DNA from: Yamagishiella unicocca | Lineage: Eukaryota; Chlorophyta; Chlorophyceae; Chlamydomonadales; Volvocaceae | DNA length: 64,000 nucleotides | Direction: 5' to 3' | Assembly: GCA_003116995.1 (NCBI GenBank) | Contig: BDSL01000014.1 | Coordinates: 806,001-870,000 of the forward strand | In this document: positions 24,060 to 35,800 of the stretch, one piece after another | Numbering within the stretch: position 1 is the stretch's first letter | Layout: each line of letters starts with the position of its first letter | Translations under genes and position numbers: made by a program | Notes under the pieces: generated by a model | Told to the model about the DNA's origin: nothing | Database searches by the model: none | The model's input: the letters and a program-made list of their open reading frames with translations, nothing else

Positions 24060-25689
24060 TTAGTTCGTCAGCTTCTCCATCGCTTCCGCCTCGTGCTGCA
24101 GGCGCATCAGATACTTCTGCTCCCGGAAGTTAATCCACTGGTACTCGTCATGGTCGACCAGCTTTTGCCGCCACGCCTCCACGTCGCGCCATGCGGTGCC
24201 GTGGTCGAACTGCTCGCGGCGGAACATCGCCGCAAGGTTGTGGTAGTGCGTCGCGACGTCGTCCAGCACGCGGTCGCGCTGAGTCGTGACAAATAGTAGC
24301 GCGAGGGAGGACAGTGTACATGTCAGCACAGCCAGGATTAGCCGCACGTGATGACTGGGAGAGAACCCAGATCAAGTCCTTTGTGGGTTGCGAGAAACAC
24401 GGCGTGCCATAACCCGTTGTAGGGATCTGTGGCCTGGTCACAGCCCCGACAACACGCAGTTTGTGGTGGTGATTTGCCCGACCCGCAACACCGCAGCCCC
24501 GCGCACCAAGGAGCCCCAACTTCGTGGCCAAACCCGAATACCCAGCTTCAAACCACTTGCTCCCGTGTGAACACTTCAGCCCGCTCCTTAGCCCTACATC
24601 ATGGGACGCTTTCCACAAGCCACAGGTCCCGTTGTATAAGGCCGTTGCATATTCATTGGGCCTCGACTTGAGCAGTCCCGCCTTGCCCCGTGACATGTAC
24701 TCGCTCGCGCGCGTTTCTATACACAGTGCGCTGCTTAGGTATGCCCCCAAGCTCATGTGCTCATCTCCGCCGTGCTCGTGCATAGTGAATGGGCATAGCC
24801 GCGTTACAAACCCCAAACTCAGGCGGGGCAATGCAGCACCTAAACCACTAGCTCCTAGGCGGGGCAATGCAGCGCCTAAACCACTACTAGTGCAGCCACC
24901 CACCTCGTGCGCTGTAAGCTTCCGGATGAACTTTGCTGGGTTGCCTCCCCAAAGCTCGCCAGCGGGGATCCGCCGCGCTGGTGGCACGACTGAGTTGGGG
25001 GCCAGGATGGACTCGGACTCCATGATGGAACCCTCGCACAAAACAGACCGAGCACCGATGATGCACTTGGACTCCACACGGCAAGAACGCAGCACCGCGT
25101 ACGGCTCCACGGTCACCTTATCGCCAATCAACGTAGCCGCGTTGAGGCCCGTCGGCACAGCCCTGCTCGCAAGCCCATAATACAGTTAAGACGTGTCCTA
25201 AGAAGATGTTCACTACCAATAGTAAACGCCACACCTGGCAGCATGGATCACTGCACGGTCCAGGACGGTGGACCTGTTGCCAAGCCGAATTTTGTTCAGG
25301 TCTCCACGGAGCACAGCGCCGAAGAACACGGAGGCCTGCGGAAGGTAGCCAGTGCCCACAGCATATTATTTATGCCCTATCAAGGCTGAAGCAGCAGCCT
25401 TGCCGCCTCCCGGGACCCTGCTCACCCCTCCATAGATGTCGACGTCGCCGCAGACGACCGCATTCGGCGCAACGAAGACATCAATAGGATAGTATGGAAC
25501 TTTATCCAGCAGAGAGAACATGTTTCGTTGCCGGTTGTACCATTCGTCCTCAATGCTCACTTGCTTCACAGACGGCCCGTTCGGCGCACTGAAAAAGTTG
25601 ACGCTACGGACAGCGGTAAGTTGCACATCGGCACCTTCGCAGAGCTGGGCCCTGGCGAGGGGCAGCAGCTTGGCCGCGCGCTTCAGCAT
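24060..25689 (-). CDS. Gamma-carbonic-anhydrase-like protein (complex I matrix-arm subunit type)
   Basis: Plant and algal gamma-CA and gamma-CA-like proteins form a trimeric matrix-facing domain on mitochondrial complex I. Four exons: 25426-25689, 25235-25335, 24904-25162, 24060-24278. All are in phase, giving 280 residues. The Arg/Lys/Leu-rich N-terminus (MLKRAAKLLPLARAQL) fits a mitochondrial presequence. The left-handed beta-helix follows, with FVAPNAVVCGDVDIYGG, VLRGDLNKI, TVLDRAVIHAA, VEPYAVLRSCRV and the closing GELWGGNPAKFIRKLT. Only the first zinc-ligand position (H119 in IHAA) keeps a histidine. The GHxAxLHG-type second site reads EPYAVLRS, so catalysis is unlikely and the gamma-CA-like subfamily is indicated. 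A helical tail ends EAMEKLTN. The long third intron carries a short direct repeat (about 24828-24885). Confidence 0.93.
24824..24888. repeat. Direct repeat of ~33 bp in intron
   Basis: Two adjacent copies of a segment containing GGCGGGGCAATGCAGC and CCTAAACCACTA lie in the gamma-CA-like gene's third intron, just downstream of an exon boundary. Confidence 0.7.
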
Positions 25690-26214
25690 TGTGCCAAGCG
25701 TGTGGGGCCAGGAGACTCGCTTAAAACAGTAAATAACAGTTCGACCACACCACTATTGTGGCCAAGCGAGCACACGTACATTTCGTTTCTCGCATGAGGA
25801 ATGTGCAATGTCGCACGGTGTCGTGCATGCTGTCGTGCACCGAGCGGGGAGGCAAATGGTTGCATCTCTCTTGCACGCAACTGGAGTTACAGGTTCACGC
25901 ATAATAAATGGAATACCATGTACCTGCTCACGTTAACATTGCTTGTCTCTTTGTCACGGCCCACATTGTGCCTAGCTCCCTTTTGCAATACTGTAAACAC
26001 GTTATCTCACCATTCCCCCATTATCCGAAGAATTGGGCAAGAGTTGCATGGGACGCGGCGGAAATATACTTTCAGCACGCCCACACGGTACCCACGGCCT
26101 GTGTTGTGCCTGGCTGTGCCTGGTCGTGCGGCAACGCGCAAGCATCTCTCTGCAAGGAAGGCTGCTTTCCCGTGGTGTCCTACGCCTGCTCAAGTGTTGA
26201 GTATCTTAGTAGGA
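25690..26214. other. Short intergenic region
   Basis: This is the presumed promoter of the gamma-CA-like gene and 3' region of the dienelactone-hydrolase gene, both on the minus strand. A minus-strand TGTAA (TTACA on plus near 25888) could serve the latter. Nothing else was seen. Confidence 0.4.
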
Positions 26215-29168
26215 TCAGTACAAGTGCTTCTTGAAGAACGAGACTACCCTGTTGTGGGCGAGCGTGACTTCCTCCACAGGCGGAACGGGGTAGCCGTGCT
26301 CTGCACAGAAGGTCATCGTAGGGTGTGTTGCTGTTACTGGAAACACATATAAAGACGATGTCTCTTCTTAGTATGAGCATTGTGCCGTGCACCATGACAT
26401 GAAACCAACCAAGTTCCCAGGTACCGATACTGCACCAAACGCATACACAGGTACACGTCATCTACGCAAGGGGATGCATGACAGTACGCACTTCAGGAGA
26501 CGCGCGATACTCACTCTCCAAGCTTGCAGGCCCCTCCGTTGTTAATGTGTTGAAGAAGGAGTGGCCGGCGTGCTCTGGCGGAAGAAGGGCATCCCATCAT
26601 TCAGCATGTGCCATTGGCTTTGATTTTCAGTTTGCATTTGGCATTTGCGCCACGCACGCCAGGCTCCAAACACATGCTACCCGGAATACGAACCAGTAAT
26701 CATACATCAAGTTAGCTACCGGTATCGGTGGAGTGAAAAAATGCATGACGCTTCGCATCCTGCAGCTTTTGACGGGTAACAAGGCGATGCAGTGACTCAA
26801 TTAGCCTTTGCGGATGAGAGCCTGGAAAGCTGTGAGGTAACAGCGCCCGGTGTCAGCGGCTGCTTGCGAGTCTCAGCATGGAAACATTCCTGTGATCATG
26901 GACTAAGTATCGTATAAGCCTAGCGGGTGCCCTGTGCAGATGGGTGACCGCCACCTACCGTAGTAGTTGAAGACGGCCGGGGCGCCAGCTGCCTTCATCT
27001 TCTCCTCGTGCGCCTGAGCCGTTGCCTTGCTGGAGAAACCCTGCAATCAGAACACATCCGGCGCCAAAACGGTCGATAGCAAAATAATTGCAGCATCGTC
27101 TCTTAGGCGCAAATCCACGCCTGCAACACACCTCGGTGTTCCCTGCGATCCGTGTCACCGGTAATCCTGCTCATGACCCACTCTCAACGCGCCTCGTGCC
27201 CCGGCAATAAAATACACCCACGAATTCCAAGATGTTTACCTCAAATTTGTCCAACGCGCCGAAGTGCGCCTCCACCGGTACTGTGATCTTCTCAACCTGT
27301 ACGGGTCGAGGCAACCCTCCGCATATCGCTAGAAGCGGGGATGTCTTACCCTAGCGGAAGACCCTTCATTGCAGAGCCAAAATCCGTCGAACGCACGCAT
27401 GCAGTAACGGTCTCCTTGCCTGGTCTTGCAGCTTCCCACGCGTACGAACGACCATGCAAGTTGGCCCGCGCTTAAAACCCGCACCTGGCAGATGGCGGCG
27501 TTGGGAGTTCCGTAGAAGGGCGCTGCGGCTGCCACACCGCAGTGTTGCGCCGCACAGAAGGTGAGTGCACCGCCCATGCAAAACCCTACGGCGCCAACCT
27601 GTCCATGAGTGGAGGTAGCGGCACAAGTGCGTGCTCACTGCAGCGATCGACGCCTGGCGAGGCATCAAAAAAGGCACCACAACCGCATCCTTCCGGAGGC
27701 TCCGTGGCACCCTTGCGTTGCTGTACCTACGAGGCCCCCTGCAGCTGTGCATGGGTTTCGTGAACGCTATCCTCTACGCAGGCCGGCGCCCGCCCCGTTA
27801 ACTGCTAAGCAACAGGCAAGAAAGTTGAGCCAAGGCGGCGCCCCGCCTACCTTGGCAGATCCCGTGGACTTCAGATAGTCTACGGCCTGCTTCAGCTCCT
27901 CTACGGCGTTCTGGAAGTCGAGGTTGCTCATCAGCTGCATGGCGGCACGTTCAACCAAACGCGAGATAGTAAAAATGAGCGAGCCAGAGCCGATCGGTAC
28001 CATCCTTAACCAAAGTCGCTAGGACGCATAACCGAACACGTAGCCGCGCGCTCCTTCACCGAACCCCGCAACGGCCATTCCAATAACTATACCTCACCAC
28101 ACCACGTTGTGGGGTTACGAGACGAAGATTCTTAAGTCCCCATGCACACAGCCACAGCGCCATGAGGGGCCAATGGTCGATGCGCCTAGTGCCCCCAAAC
28201 AGCTGGCTGCAGCGCCTCTCGCCCCGCGACTAAGCAAGTGACCGTATTACTTACGTGTGAGGCCTCTTCCGCATCCACGCCGATCTTGCCCTTATATAGG
28301 TCGGGAATGAGGCAGCGAAAGCCATCCTTGCTGAGAATGGTGGCTAGCTCCTTGATCATATTGTTCTGCGGTACGGCACACGAACATGACTGGATTGACG
28401 TGCATGAATAGGCAAGGATAGCATCCATGGAGAGCCCTGAGTGTGTACGTGCATGAATAAGCAAGGATAGCATCCATGGAGAGCCCTCAGTGTGTCGTAC
28501 ACGTGCGACGGCGTCGAGACGATGTGGAGCAGCGGACGTAAGAACCAATCAAAACAGCTGGTCACAGCTACAGCGTTGGAGGTTCCTGGCGCAACAACTC
28601 ACGGTGCATACCGGCATCCTCCGACATCTAGGACACACCAGCACCCGCTACATCACACTGCGCTGTTTACTGCCCTACCCAGCATGCATTAATTGACACG
28701 CATTGCACCAGTAAACGAGGTGTATTACAAGCAACAGGCATACCGGACACTGCAACTGCCGTCATGCTGTGGCGTGCCGTACGCGCTTGGAAAGGCAAGT
28801 CACGGCGCAGATTACTCGTACATGCCCCTGCCTTCCAACACGATAACCTGTCTCCAAGTGCTCTGTCTTCCACGTCTCTAGCCCCGAAGATGTGCTCGCC
28901 GCCTGACCACCTTGCGCCTGACCGCCCGCCCCTCGCTCGTTCGCCAGGACTTACCACTCCCCAGTATTCCTGTTCATAGCCAACAATGAAGCGTGTTAAC
29001 AGGCAAGTAGCGCAGGGTGTATTCGGTCCCTGCGGACTACAGTTAGGGGTACTCATTGTGCACGGAGCGCATTTGGCTAAGACGTACCTGGATTACGATC
29101 AATCCAGGAGCAGATTTGGCGCCAACCTCGAAGCCAGGCAACCCATTTCCGAAAGTTACCTTCTCCAT
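26215..29168 (-). CDS. Dienelactone hydrolase-family alpha/beta hydrolase
   Basis: Family enzymes hydrolyse dienelactones and related esters with a Cys-Asp-His triad; the substrate here is unknown. Nine exons: 29088-29168, 28955-28969, 28255-28365, 27851-27934, 27485-27598, 27240-27296, 26959-27040, 26515-26574, 26215-26300. All are GT-AG and in phase, giving 229 residues, normal for the family. The second exon is only 15 nt and encodes EYWGV, completing the family motif IQEYWGVNNMIKELA. The nucleophile is C104 in GFCMGG, the acid is probably D151 (GALDKFE), and the histidine is H186 (EHAGHSFFN). There is no clear targeting peptide at the start (MEKVTFGNG), suggesting a cytosolic location. 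The start was chosen because it begins the only open exon that splices into the micro-exon. Confidence 0.95.
28398..28495. repeat. Two-copy 49-bp tandem repeat in intron
   Basis: Two adjacent copies, nearly identical (two or three mismatches), begin at 28398 and 28447. They lie in the intron between the micro-exon and exon 3 of the dienelactone-hydrolase gene. Confidence 0.9.
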
Positions 29169-29877
29169 GACGATAAGGTATACGACGAACTTAAGCCGTT
29201 GGCAAAAATAAAGGGTAACGAGGCAGTAAAGTTAGGCTCCACAAGGTGAAAGCTGCAGGAAGCGTAGATTGTCACATGGACGGTGCGTTTTGCGCTTGGA
29301 TCCCGATGTGGATTCTGACGTACAATCCTTCGCAGCAGGCATTCCACGACCCCACCCCACTCATAAGCAAACTCCATTAATGTCACATGTATCGCATCCG
29401 TCATGTATTCGTAATAGAGGCCAAAGCCAAAACACGATGATGCATTGCGGGTTTTCCGAGAAATATATGTTTCGCTGCAGATCATTAAGGTAGTAGCAGT
29501 CACTGCATACAATTAAGTAGTTGTACAAGAAGTTGACATCGCAATGACAATCCTACAAACGGCAGCCAGGACAGCGGAAGACAGCGGGACAGCGCGGGAC
29601 CTTTCAGGCACATTTGAGCAGCAGCAGTTTTGCACGGCTACTGGTTTTGCAGGACTTGAATGAAACGATGCAAGGATCAGGTATGCAAGCGAGCAATAGG
29701 CATGTCCACCTGTATGGCAAGGTTCGTTCGTTCCTGTCGCGCGCAGCGGCAACTAGGTACCTTCAGCTGTTATTCCACATATAACTGCTGTTTAGCTACG
29801 CAAAGCATGAAGACTGCTGTGCACGGAAAGCAAGGCTCGTTGTTCACATCACCGGTTCCCATATGCATCCATAACAG
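29169..29877. other. Divergent intergenic region with possible first exon of the SMCHD1-like gene
   Basis: This lies between the dienelactone-hydrolase start and the first recognisable exon of the SMCHD1-like gene. A short ATG exon could sit here: 29660-29680 ends at a good donor GTATGC, but its phase does not match the acceptor at 29877. The true first exon is therefore unresolved. Confidence 0.4.
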
Positions 29878-32800
29878 ATTCCCTGACGGTCCTGCTGAAG
29901 GACGGCCTAGGGGGCCGGCGCCAGACGCGTCTTCCAGTTCCGTTCCCTGACTTGACCGCTTTACTAGAAACCGTCAGGCAAGCCTTTCAGCCCGAGCTAG
30001 ATGCACAGGTGTGTATGACGGCGGGTAGGGTATAGACGGCAGCCGAATTCTGCATTATGAACTGCAAGGCGTCTGACTACACGCAAATTACTGCACGGCT
30101 AGACCACGCATGTCCCACTGTTCGATTGGGTACTGCAACCAGGCTTGCCCTGGGACTTCTTACGGAGCATTTGGTTTGCTACCCCAGTGACTGGCACACT
30201 TGAAACGCTTGCGGAACTGCAGGAGTTCTTCCTCACTTCCGGCCTCTCACGCGTTGTCGAATCAGACGCTGCGGCTAGGAAGCTCAAGCCGGGTGACCAG
30301 CTGCAAGTCTGCCTTGGCACCCCTAGCAGTGCGATGCCCAATACGCTTCCAACGGGGCTCTCCGGGCGCAGCAAGCCTCCTTCAGGGGCCTCCAGGGCCC
30401 CCGGCAGCACCCCGGCAGCAGGGCCCCCCAGCAGCCGCAAGAAGCAGTCGCTGGGAAGCGGCTTCAAGCCGCCCGCGAAGGTGCGCGCTCCTAGCCTGGC
30501 CTGAGTCACAGCGACTTGACATGCTCATGGCGAATGCAAGCCGTTAAGCAAGCCTTCCTAACGGCTTGCATCGTGCCTTCATGCTTGCATGTTATAGGAG
30601 CGCATCAGCTTTGTGCCCCACCCAAAGACGCTCACCATGGCCGGCGACTACGAGTACTTCGCGGCACGCGGCCACCATCCCTTTGCTTTTGCCCTGGCTG
30701 AGCTGGTCGACAACTCACTCCGGGCCACGAAAGGCCAGCCGCTCGCAACTGGTGCCGCGGCAGTGAACGATAGCGGCGCTGCGCCTGACGCAAGCGGCGG
30801 GCACTCAGGTGGCGCCGTTAAGGATCCAACTCGCCAGTCGCGTGACATCACCATCAGTCTGTTAGTAAACGAGCGTGGCACCGCGGGGCTTATACGCGTG
30901 CAGGTAGGGTCTCTGGGTGGTGGTAGCTGTTAACGCAACTCCCTAGTCCTTGACTGGCGGACACAGGTCGGTTGGTACGGGCTCATTAAGTAGTAATCAC
31001 AGTCTCAGAGCCGGACAGGAAGGCATGGTCGCAATGCCTAGGCAAGGCGCAAAGAGACCTAAGCATACGGTGCATGGTATCCCGCCGCTGGTGGGATGTA
31101 CCTGATGCCTCCTCCCTCGACGTCCCTGCAATCCAAAATGGTCCGCCATGAAGGACAACGGGCGTGGCATGTCGCCAAAAGAGCTGGGCGAGTGGGCTGT
31201 GATGAATTTGTCTATGGAGGACAGAGGGCTGCTGCCCAGCGGAGGACAGCGCGCGGCGGAGCAGTCAGGTATGTATAACCAACCTCAGCGGCCCCAATGG
31301 GCTCGGACGGTACACTGCAGCAGGATGAAGCTTCCCCGCGTTCCTGACCTTCTTATCCAATTGCATTTGCCCCTGACCGCAACCATGATCCGCTAGTCAC
31401 GTGTGCTAACCGTGGTTCCCACTTGCTATTTGCGGAAGGCGGCGGGCGCTACCTGAGCGGCGATCTGTCGTTCTTTGGCGTGGGCTCGAAGAATGCCGCC
31501 TTCTTCATGGGCAGCTCCGTGAAGCTCGCCACGCGGCAGGCAGGGCGCGCATCCGTGCACGAGCTGCACATCGCAGGAGCGGAGCTTGAGCGCAGGTTGG
31601 CGGGGCTGTTTGGTGGCGACATGGTGGCTATACGGTGGAGCGGGCTATTCGGTGGAGCTTTACGGTGGCCTGAAGCTATACGGTGGCCTGGGCTACATGT
31701 GCTTCTGAACGTGTTGCGGCATTGGCGCGCTGGCGCTGGCTGCACAAGCCAGTGCCTTGAGCGACGCTGCTTCCACGAACTGCTGCTGCGCAACTGCAGG
31801 TACAAATGCGGTGAGAATGTGTACGAGGAGGACCTGGTGCACAGGGAGCCCGGCGATGACTCGACACTGTCACAGCAGGTGGGCCTGCGAGCCTTGCGGT
31901 CCACGTGCTGGCCTGGCTAGATCGGTACACGCTGTTGCCCTTCTCAAATTCCCCACCTGGTAAACGGTATTGTTCGGCTCCTTCAAACGGGTCGAATGCC
32001 TTTGTTTGCGGAGGAAAGGAGCAGGTGTTACTTGCACACACCCGTGCGGTTAAGCGGGCGCGGCGCTGTTCGAGCAGCCTGGCGTTTAGGGTTGTTGAAG
32101 GGGACCGTTGGCATGCGTCGCCGCCTCTCCCTGGGGCTCATTGCGCGCAGGAGTTGGCGTTCGCCATGCCCCGCTCCTGGCTCGCGGACGAGCCTGCCGC
32201 AGCCTCCTTCACGCGCGTCACCATTTCCGACCTGCGCCCCGACGTGCTGAGCCTCATGCGCGACAGCGACAGCGGCGCTATGGTCTGCCGCGACCTAGCG
32301 CACCTCTACCACTACTACCTGCACGGGCCGGCGGGGAATGAGGGCGTGGGCGGTGCGGAGAACGGAGCCGGCGCGGACAGGAGCGCCGGTGGAGCGACCG
32401 ACGGCAAGAGCCCCCGTCCAGGTGCGGTTGGTGCAGCTGGTTGGTTTTGACCACTAGGGCGAAGGGACCATTGGGAGGGCAAGATAGCGAAAAGCCGGAC
32501 GGCGCGGAAACTCGTTCCTTCTTTCGGAATGTTTTTTCAAGTCCATTTCTTCTGGGACCCTACCAGGACTCCTCACGCAGGCGGCCCCCCCCTCATCGCA
32601 CCCCTCAGGCATTCTTCCCGGTGGCGAGATCATGCCAAACATAACCGTGGAGTACCTGACGGGCTCGCGGCTGGTGTGGCAGCGGCAGTTGGCTGAGGTG
32701 GATGACGACCTGGAAAGCCGATACGTGCGCTCAGCCAAGGCCAAGATGGAGTTTGAGCTAGACGTGCCAGGCAAAGGTGTGCAGGGCCGTGGCATGCGGG

Positions 32801-35800
32801 GCGCCGTTCCTCGAACCCTGGATCGGCTTTTGGCGGTTGGAAGGCTAGCTGATGATGGTAGTCAAGCATGTTGTATGGCGATATGGTTGAGGCGCCTGCT
32901 GAAACCGCATGTATCCCAGTTGTCGCCCCGAAGAGGCGGAATTCGTGTAATCGGTGTTTCTTCTGCAAACATGGCAGTCCTGTTCCAGTGCGTTCGCAAA
33001 CCACTATGCGGGCCTTGACCAGGCTGCCTTAACTAGGCTGCCTTAACTATGCTGCCTTGATTAGGATGTCTAAACTAGGATGCCATTTGTCGCCCCGATA
33101 GGTACGGTTGAGGGCGTGCTGTGGTACTTCCCGTTCACGGACGGCGCCGAGACTGTGCCCCGGGATCTTGGCGCGGCAGCGTACAGCGGACGCGCCCCTG
33201 GGGCCGGCGGGCCGGGGATCTTTACGCAGCTGGTGCAGGACCTGCCCACCCAGCTATCACTACACGGCGCGGCTGCACTGGCCACGCAGGTAACGCCATC
33301 AGAGCCCTAGCCAGCGTGCCCTGGTCCCGCATGCCTGTGTGTAGATCCTACTTGCCTTGCTTTCGAGTATATGTGTAACCCTGGGCTGATTGTCTCGTGC
33401 CATCACGATGGCCTTCTCCTCGCACAGCTTGCGCGCGCGGGCCGGTCCGGAGCTGGGGCCACACAGGCTGGCCAGCTGCCTGAGCAGATGCAGCGGGCGC
33501 TGGCAGACATGCTGACTGACGAGGATATGGAAGGTGAGCGGGTGGTGGGTGCCTTGGTGGAATCCATCACATTACGGTGGGGAGTGAAGCTGGGTGCGGA
33601 TGTGGGGGGGGACATGCCAGCCCCTCGATGGTGGCCTGCTTGCACCTTGCGATGGTTCCTGCTGACACTCGTCCGCACCCCCTGCGCATCGATTCGTAGA
33701 GGGCAGCTCCCACGAGCACGGCCACGTACCCATCTTCGAGACGTTTTGGCAGGGCCGCCTGATCCCCGGCAGCGGCCTGGACAGCCTGCCCGTCATCGAG
33801 GCCCTTCGCGCGAAGATGCGTGGCAGCTCCACTGGAAAGGACTACCTACCGAACGAAGTCTTCGGGAGGATACGGTGCGTATCATGCCCACAGTATCGTG
33901 CCCATATACGTATGGCTGCTAACATATAACACCTCGCAGCTCAACCCCAAAGACATTGTTTGCGCGTTACGTTCCCGGTGGAAGCGTAGCGCTGCACGTC
34001 CGCGCCCAGACCCACCTCCTCCCCCCGTCCGGCTGCAGCGGCGCGCTGTTCTTCGGACCAGCGTGGCGTGTGACGCGCAACAAGCTCACCTTCAGGGACC
34101 TGCTCCCGGAGCTCCTGGCGACCGCAACACCCGCCGACCGGGCCATCGACAAGCGCCTGCGCGAGTGGCTGCGCGACTGCCACACCCGACTGGACCGCAT
34201 CCTGCAGTTCCAGGGACCCGCGGACGTCGAGCTCAAGGTGCGTTGCGTAGAGGAAGGCGTACTCCCTTGTGCGACGCGCGTGGGGGAGAAGATTGAAAGC
34301 CTAGTTGGCGACCTCAATGTGGATGGCGCAGCCGCTAGTAAGCGTGCACCGCAACGCCGCAGCTCAGGCCGCCCTGTGTACTTGCGGCGTGGCGGGCACC
34401 TAGCACGGCATGCCCACCGCCAGTGATGCGCCAACCGTAGGCCTTGATACGCAAGGAGCTTGGCGAGACTATGACCGGCTTCATGCGGGTGTCCGACGGC
34501 ACCCGGACCATCAGCGCCGGCGATGTGGTGCGGCTGTCGACGAAGCCAGCGGCTCTGGGGCGGGTCAAGTACTTCGCAGTGCCGCAGGTCCGTTTGTGCT
34601 GTGGGTGCGGGTTGGTTAAGGGGATTTTGCCTCTGCTCACGAGCGTTCGCACGCGGTCATGCATGAAGCCCGACGCGTCATGGTTTGTTGTTGGAACGTG
34701 TCGCTTTTTGTTGCTTATCGGAAGGGTTGTATTCAAACACGGTATGCTGCTGCCACAGCCCAAGTTGTATTACTCAGCTTATAGCAGTCCCATGCTGCCA
34801 ATGCCGGCAGGCCGGAGCCGCTGAAGGCGTCTACGCCACGGGCTTTGTGACTTTCAGCGGGCTGCCCGCGTTTCTGCATGGGCCGCGCCACATGGCGACA
34901 CTCAACATACGTCGCGTGGAGGAGGTCGTGTCGCAAGCAGCTGTCGATGAGTTCACAGCCCGGGAACGCGCCAAGGTAAGCGCCGCGAGGGTTGGGTTGC
35001 CTGGCATGCCAAATGGCGGTCCCGTTGTTTGGATTTCGAGTGTTCAAGCACCGTCACCTGCTACGATACAAGCAATGTGGTTGCGCCGTCAGGACCGGTC
35101 AGGTGCTGCACTTAGACTGTGATGCGCGCAAGCTCGACTTACTTGTCAAATCCCGTTGTCCTCGTACTTTAATCGCAGATGCCGAGCTCACTGAAGCTGG
35201 AGCCGCTCCGCCTGGCCTCAGGCCGCCGGATTGACGTAGCTGTGGGGGAGGTCATTCCGGAGACCACGGTGGTGATACACAACACCGCGGCGCAGCGCCT
35301 AACAAGGACGTTCTTGCAGGTATGCGTGTTGCGCAGCGGGCCTATAGTCGTTTGACGACCGGCTTTGTGTACACGCTCAACGGCGCGGCAATCAGCTGGC
35401 AGTCGCGTCTGCAGCCGACGCCGGCGGCGTCAACTGTGTTATTGGTCATGCGTGAGGCGCGTGAGACGCACTTGGCCAACATGCCTGCATACCGGCAGCA
35501 GCTGTTAGCTTGTGTGGCAGCGGGTTGCTTTGGCGTGACACGCCGACGCGCGACCAGCCTGGAGCCGTTGACACCAGGAATGATCCATCCTTCCTCGTCG
35601 GCTTATCCGTCAATGATCCTTTCTTATCGATTTCACCTTATTGCAGGGTCAGAAGGTGGCGCTGCGCGTTCGGCAGAGGCTGGTCTATTTAGGGCCACGC
35701 CGGCCGTCCGCTTACTGCAGTGGGCTGGCAGCTTCGGCCGCCGGCGACGAAGAGCCCGTGGAGGTAGGGCGGGAGGGCGCATGCCTAGAAAGGGCTCATG

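Noticed and set aside
24148..25158. 336-codon minus-strand frame
   Set aside because: It is gamma-CA-like exon 24904-25162 read on through its intron; the true next exon starts at 24278 in phase.
30145..30504. Start of the SMCHD1-like protein within 30145-30187
   Set aside because: The sequence upstream of 30188 in this frame is intronic: the acceptor at 30187 and donor at 30012 match in phase and join two halves of a ubiquitin-like segment.
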